From contig DATBDZ010000451.1 in NCBI GenBank assembly GCA_036276235.1, positions 1 through 6,431 of the forward strand: a stretch of DNA of 6,431 nt, written 5' to 3'. Both the position numbers and the translations under genes were made by a program. The stretch's first letter is position 1, and every line of letters begins with the position of its first letter. Shown here one piece after another: positions 4,873 through 6,431 of this stretch. The notes below the pieces were generated by a model. The model was given only the letters and a program-made list of their open reading frames with translations, did no database searches and was not told where the DNA came from. The stretch comes from JANWHF01 sp036276235. GTDB taxonomy: Bacteria; Planctomycetota; Phycisphaerae; Tepidisphaerales; Tepidisphaeraceae.

Positions 4873-6357
4873 CTAAAGCCTCTTTTTCAATTGCTCCTGC
4901 ACCAATTTGGCGTTGAAGCCTTTGCCGCTCTTCATGACCATGCCCACCAAAGCGCCCATCGCCGTCTGCTTGCCGGCACGATAATCCTGCAGCGGCTTTG
5001 GATTCTGCGCGATCAAAGCATCAATGGCGGCGTCGATTGCGCTGGTATCCGTGCTCTGGATCAACCCAAGATCGCTTGCCGCCTGCTCGGCGGCACAATC
5101 GGCTCCGCTCAACGCGTCGATGAGCCGTTTGGCGGATTCCTTATTGGCCGGAATCTTACCTTCGCCGACGAGCCGGGCGATCTCCGACATCCGCTGCGGG
5201 CGAATCCCCAGCTTCATCGCCGGCACGTTGCGTTCATTGGAAAGCTCACGCAGCGCTTCCATTAATGTACAGGCGCGCCTGGCTTCAGCGCCGCCCGCGA
5301 GGATTTGCTCAAAGAAATCGCCGGTTTCGCGATCACCGGCGAGAATCGCCGCGTCGATCTCGCTCAGGCACAATACATCAACGTATCGTCGCCGCCGCGC
5401 CGCTGGAAGTTCGCCGATCTGTTCCTTTATCTCCGCCAGCCATTGATCGCTCACCTCGACCGGCACCAGATCAGGATCAGGGAAATATCGATAATCGTGC
5501 GCCTCTTCCTTATCGCGCTGATGAAACGTCGCACCGCTGGGCTCATCCCAGCCGTAGGTGCTCTTCTTGCCAAGTGTACCGGTTTCTTCCCATTGGTTGA
5601 TTTGCCGCTGAACTTCGTAAGCCGTCGCGCGCTCCAGAACGCTGAAGCTGTTGAGATTCTTGATCTCGGTGATCGCGGTCTTATGAACCTTCCCATCCTG
5701 ATCGGTGATATGCACGTTGATATTCGGCTCAAACCGCATATGCCCCATCTGCATCTGCCCGTGGCTCACACCCAGGAACTGCACGAGCTTCTGCAATTCC
5801 TGCGCGAACATCGCCACCTGCTTTGGCGTCGTCAGATCCGGCTCGGTAACGATTTCCAAAAGGGGAGTGCCCGCACGATTGAGATCGACGATGCTCCAGT
5901 CGATCGCGTAGCCGCCCGGCGCTTCGTGCAACAGCTTACCGGCATCCTCCTCCAGATGCGCGCGGCGAATCCGCACGTTGACCGGCGGCCCGCCCGCCTC
6001 CCCCGGCAGATCAAACGCGCCCTCATAACAGAGCGGCATGTCGTATTGGCTGATCTGATAATTCTTGGGAAGGTCCGGATAGTAATAACTTTTGCGATCC
6101 CACTTGGTGTGCTTCGCGATTTTGCAGCCCAGCGCCAAGCCGACTTTCATCGCGTATTCGACCGCTTTGCGATTCATCACCGGCAGCACGCCCGGCAACC
6201 CCAGGACCTGCTCATCGACTTGCGAATTGGGCTCGCCGCCGAATCCGTTGGCCGCCCCGGTAAACATCTTGCTGGCGGTGGCAAGCTGAACGTGCACCTC
6301 CAGCCCGACCAAAACCTTGTAGGATTTACAAACCCGCGACGCCGTTGCTGTGCTCAT
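4873..6357 (-). CDS. gatB: Asp-tRNA(Asn)/Glu-tRNA(Gln) amidotransferase subunit B
   Basis: Protein of 494 residues, the normal GatB length. GatB binds misacylated Glu-tRNA(Gln) or Asp-tRNA(Asn), phosphorylates the side chain with ATP, and amidates it with ammonia passed from GatA in the cytoplasmic GatCAB complex. The N-terminal catalytic domain shows GLEVHVQL (18-25), EPNSQV (42-47), LGLPGVLPVMN (52-62), HLEEDAGKLLHE (134-145), VDLNRAGTPLLEIVTEPD (157-174), EIKNLNSF (231-238) and EAHDYRYFPDPDL (285-297). Glu20, His22 and the acidic residues of HLEED are at family active-site positions. The helical and YqeY-like tRNA-binding tail runs from about 345 and ends with GKGFNAKLVQEQLKK. The zinc-site cysteines of some GatBs are absent (KMFTGAAN, QVDEQV), and RFEPNIN replaces the usual RCDANVS. 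I prefer the ATG at 6357; a GTG at 6366 abuts the -10 box and would lie upstream of the predicted transcript start. gatA and gatC are not in the window. Confidence 0.96.
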   Translation of the reverse strand: MSTATASRVCKSYKVLVGLEVHVQLATASKMFTGAANGFGGEPNSQVDEQVLGLPGVLPVMNRKAVEYAMKVGLALGCKIAKHTKWDRKSYYYPDLPKNYQISQYDMPLCYEGAFDLPGEAGGPPVNVRIRRAHLEEDAGKLLHEAPGGYAIDWSIVDLNRAGTPLLEIVTEPDLTTPKQVAMFAQELQKLVQFLGVSHGQMQMGHMRFEPNINVHITDQDGKVHKTAITEIKNLNSFSVLERATAYEVQRQINQWEETGTLGKKSTYGWDEPSGATFHQRDKEEAHDYRYFPDPDLVPVEVSDQWLAEIKEQIGELPAARRRRYVDVLCLSEIDAAILAGDRETGDFFEQILAGGAEARRACTLMEALRELSNERNVPAMKLGIRPQRMSEIARLVGEGKIPANKESAKRLIDALSGADCAAEQAASDLGLIQSTDTSAIDAAIDALIAQNPKPLQDYRAGKQTAMGALVGMVMKSGKGFNAKLVQEQLKKRL

Positions 6358-6366
6358 AGCCGCCAC

Positions 6367-6394
6367 ATTATACGAACCAGCGCGCGTCCGTCGA
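6367..6394 (-). promoter_or_regulatory. candidate gatB promoter giving a near-leaderless transcript
   Basis: A perfect TATAAT (6372-6367 on the minus strand) lies nine bases before the gatB ATG. A weak -35, TCGACG (6394-6389), is 16 bases upstream and matches TTGACA at four of six positions. Transcription would start about three bases before the ATG. No Shine-Dalgarno is visible, which fits leaderless initiation. An inverted repeat TCGAAC (6391-6396) / GTTCGA (6405-6410) overlaps the -35 region. The rest of the window to 6431 holds no gene I can support. Confidence 0.5.
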
Positions 6395-6431
6395 ACAGTG
6401 CGCGGTTCGATCGACGGGGATGCACACGGAG

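Overview
The window looks like chromosomal DNA of a planctomycete, most likely of the Phycisphaerae type. The main evidence is a type II prepilin-like protein with an N-terminal RRRGFTLVELLVV leader, the LISILLPALSKAREQA helix continuation and a C-terminal H-X9-DG motif. A short membrane-anchored protein of a style I associate with planctomycetes supports this. The DNA is moderately GC-rich by eye. Every gene I accept lies on the minus strand, so the biological order runs from high to low coordinates. The lineage is an inference from protein style, not from a marker-gene search.

From right to left: gatB (6357 to 4873) encodes the B subunit of the Asp/Glu-tRNA amidotransferase. Its candidate promoter sits so close to the ATG that the mRNA would be nearly leaderless. 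Two bases after the gatB stop begins a 58-codon, arginine-rich small ORF (4870 to 4694) with a plausible Shine-Dalgarno; its stop codon lies inside a palindromic repeat. Three copies of this repeat fill 4569-4697, two of them inverted to each other. Next is a stand-alone DUF971 (GBBH-like N-terminal) protein (4541 to 4218). A roughly 250-base intergenic stretch with a candidate promoter leads to the prepilin-like gene (3967 to 3173), which ends in a strong hairpin terminator at 3097-3127.

Beyond the terminator is a compact three-gene unit: an uncharacterised single-pass membrane protein (2975 to 2445), an AlgI-type MBOAT O-acyltransferase (2425 to 974) and an SGNH/AlgJ-like partner (963 to 22). 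The gaps are 19 and 10 bases, so they are probably one operon. MBOAT plus SGNH pairs are the usual machinery for moving acyl (commonly acetyl) groups across the membrane onto an exported polysaccharide. The substrate here is unknown, and no polymer synthesis gene is present in the window.

Nothing here is a clearly new defence or mobile system. The best leads are the unknown first gene of the acylation operon, the covarying palindromic repeats, the small ORF after gatB and the near-leaderless gatB promoter. No tRNA, rRNA, CRISPR array or transposase was seen.
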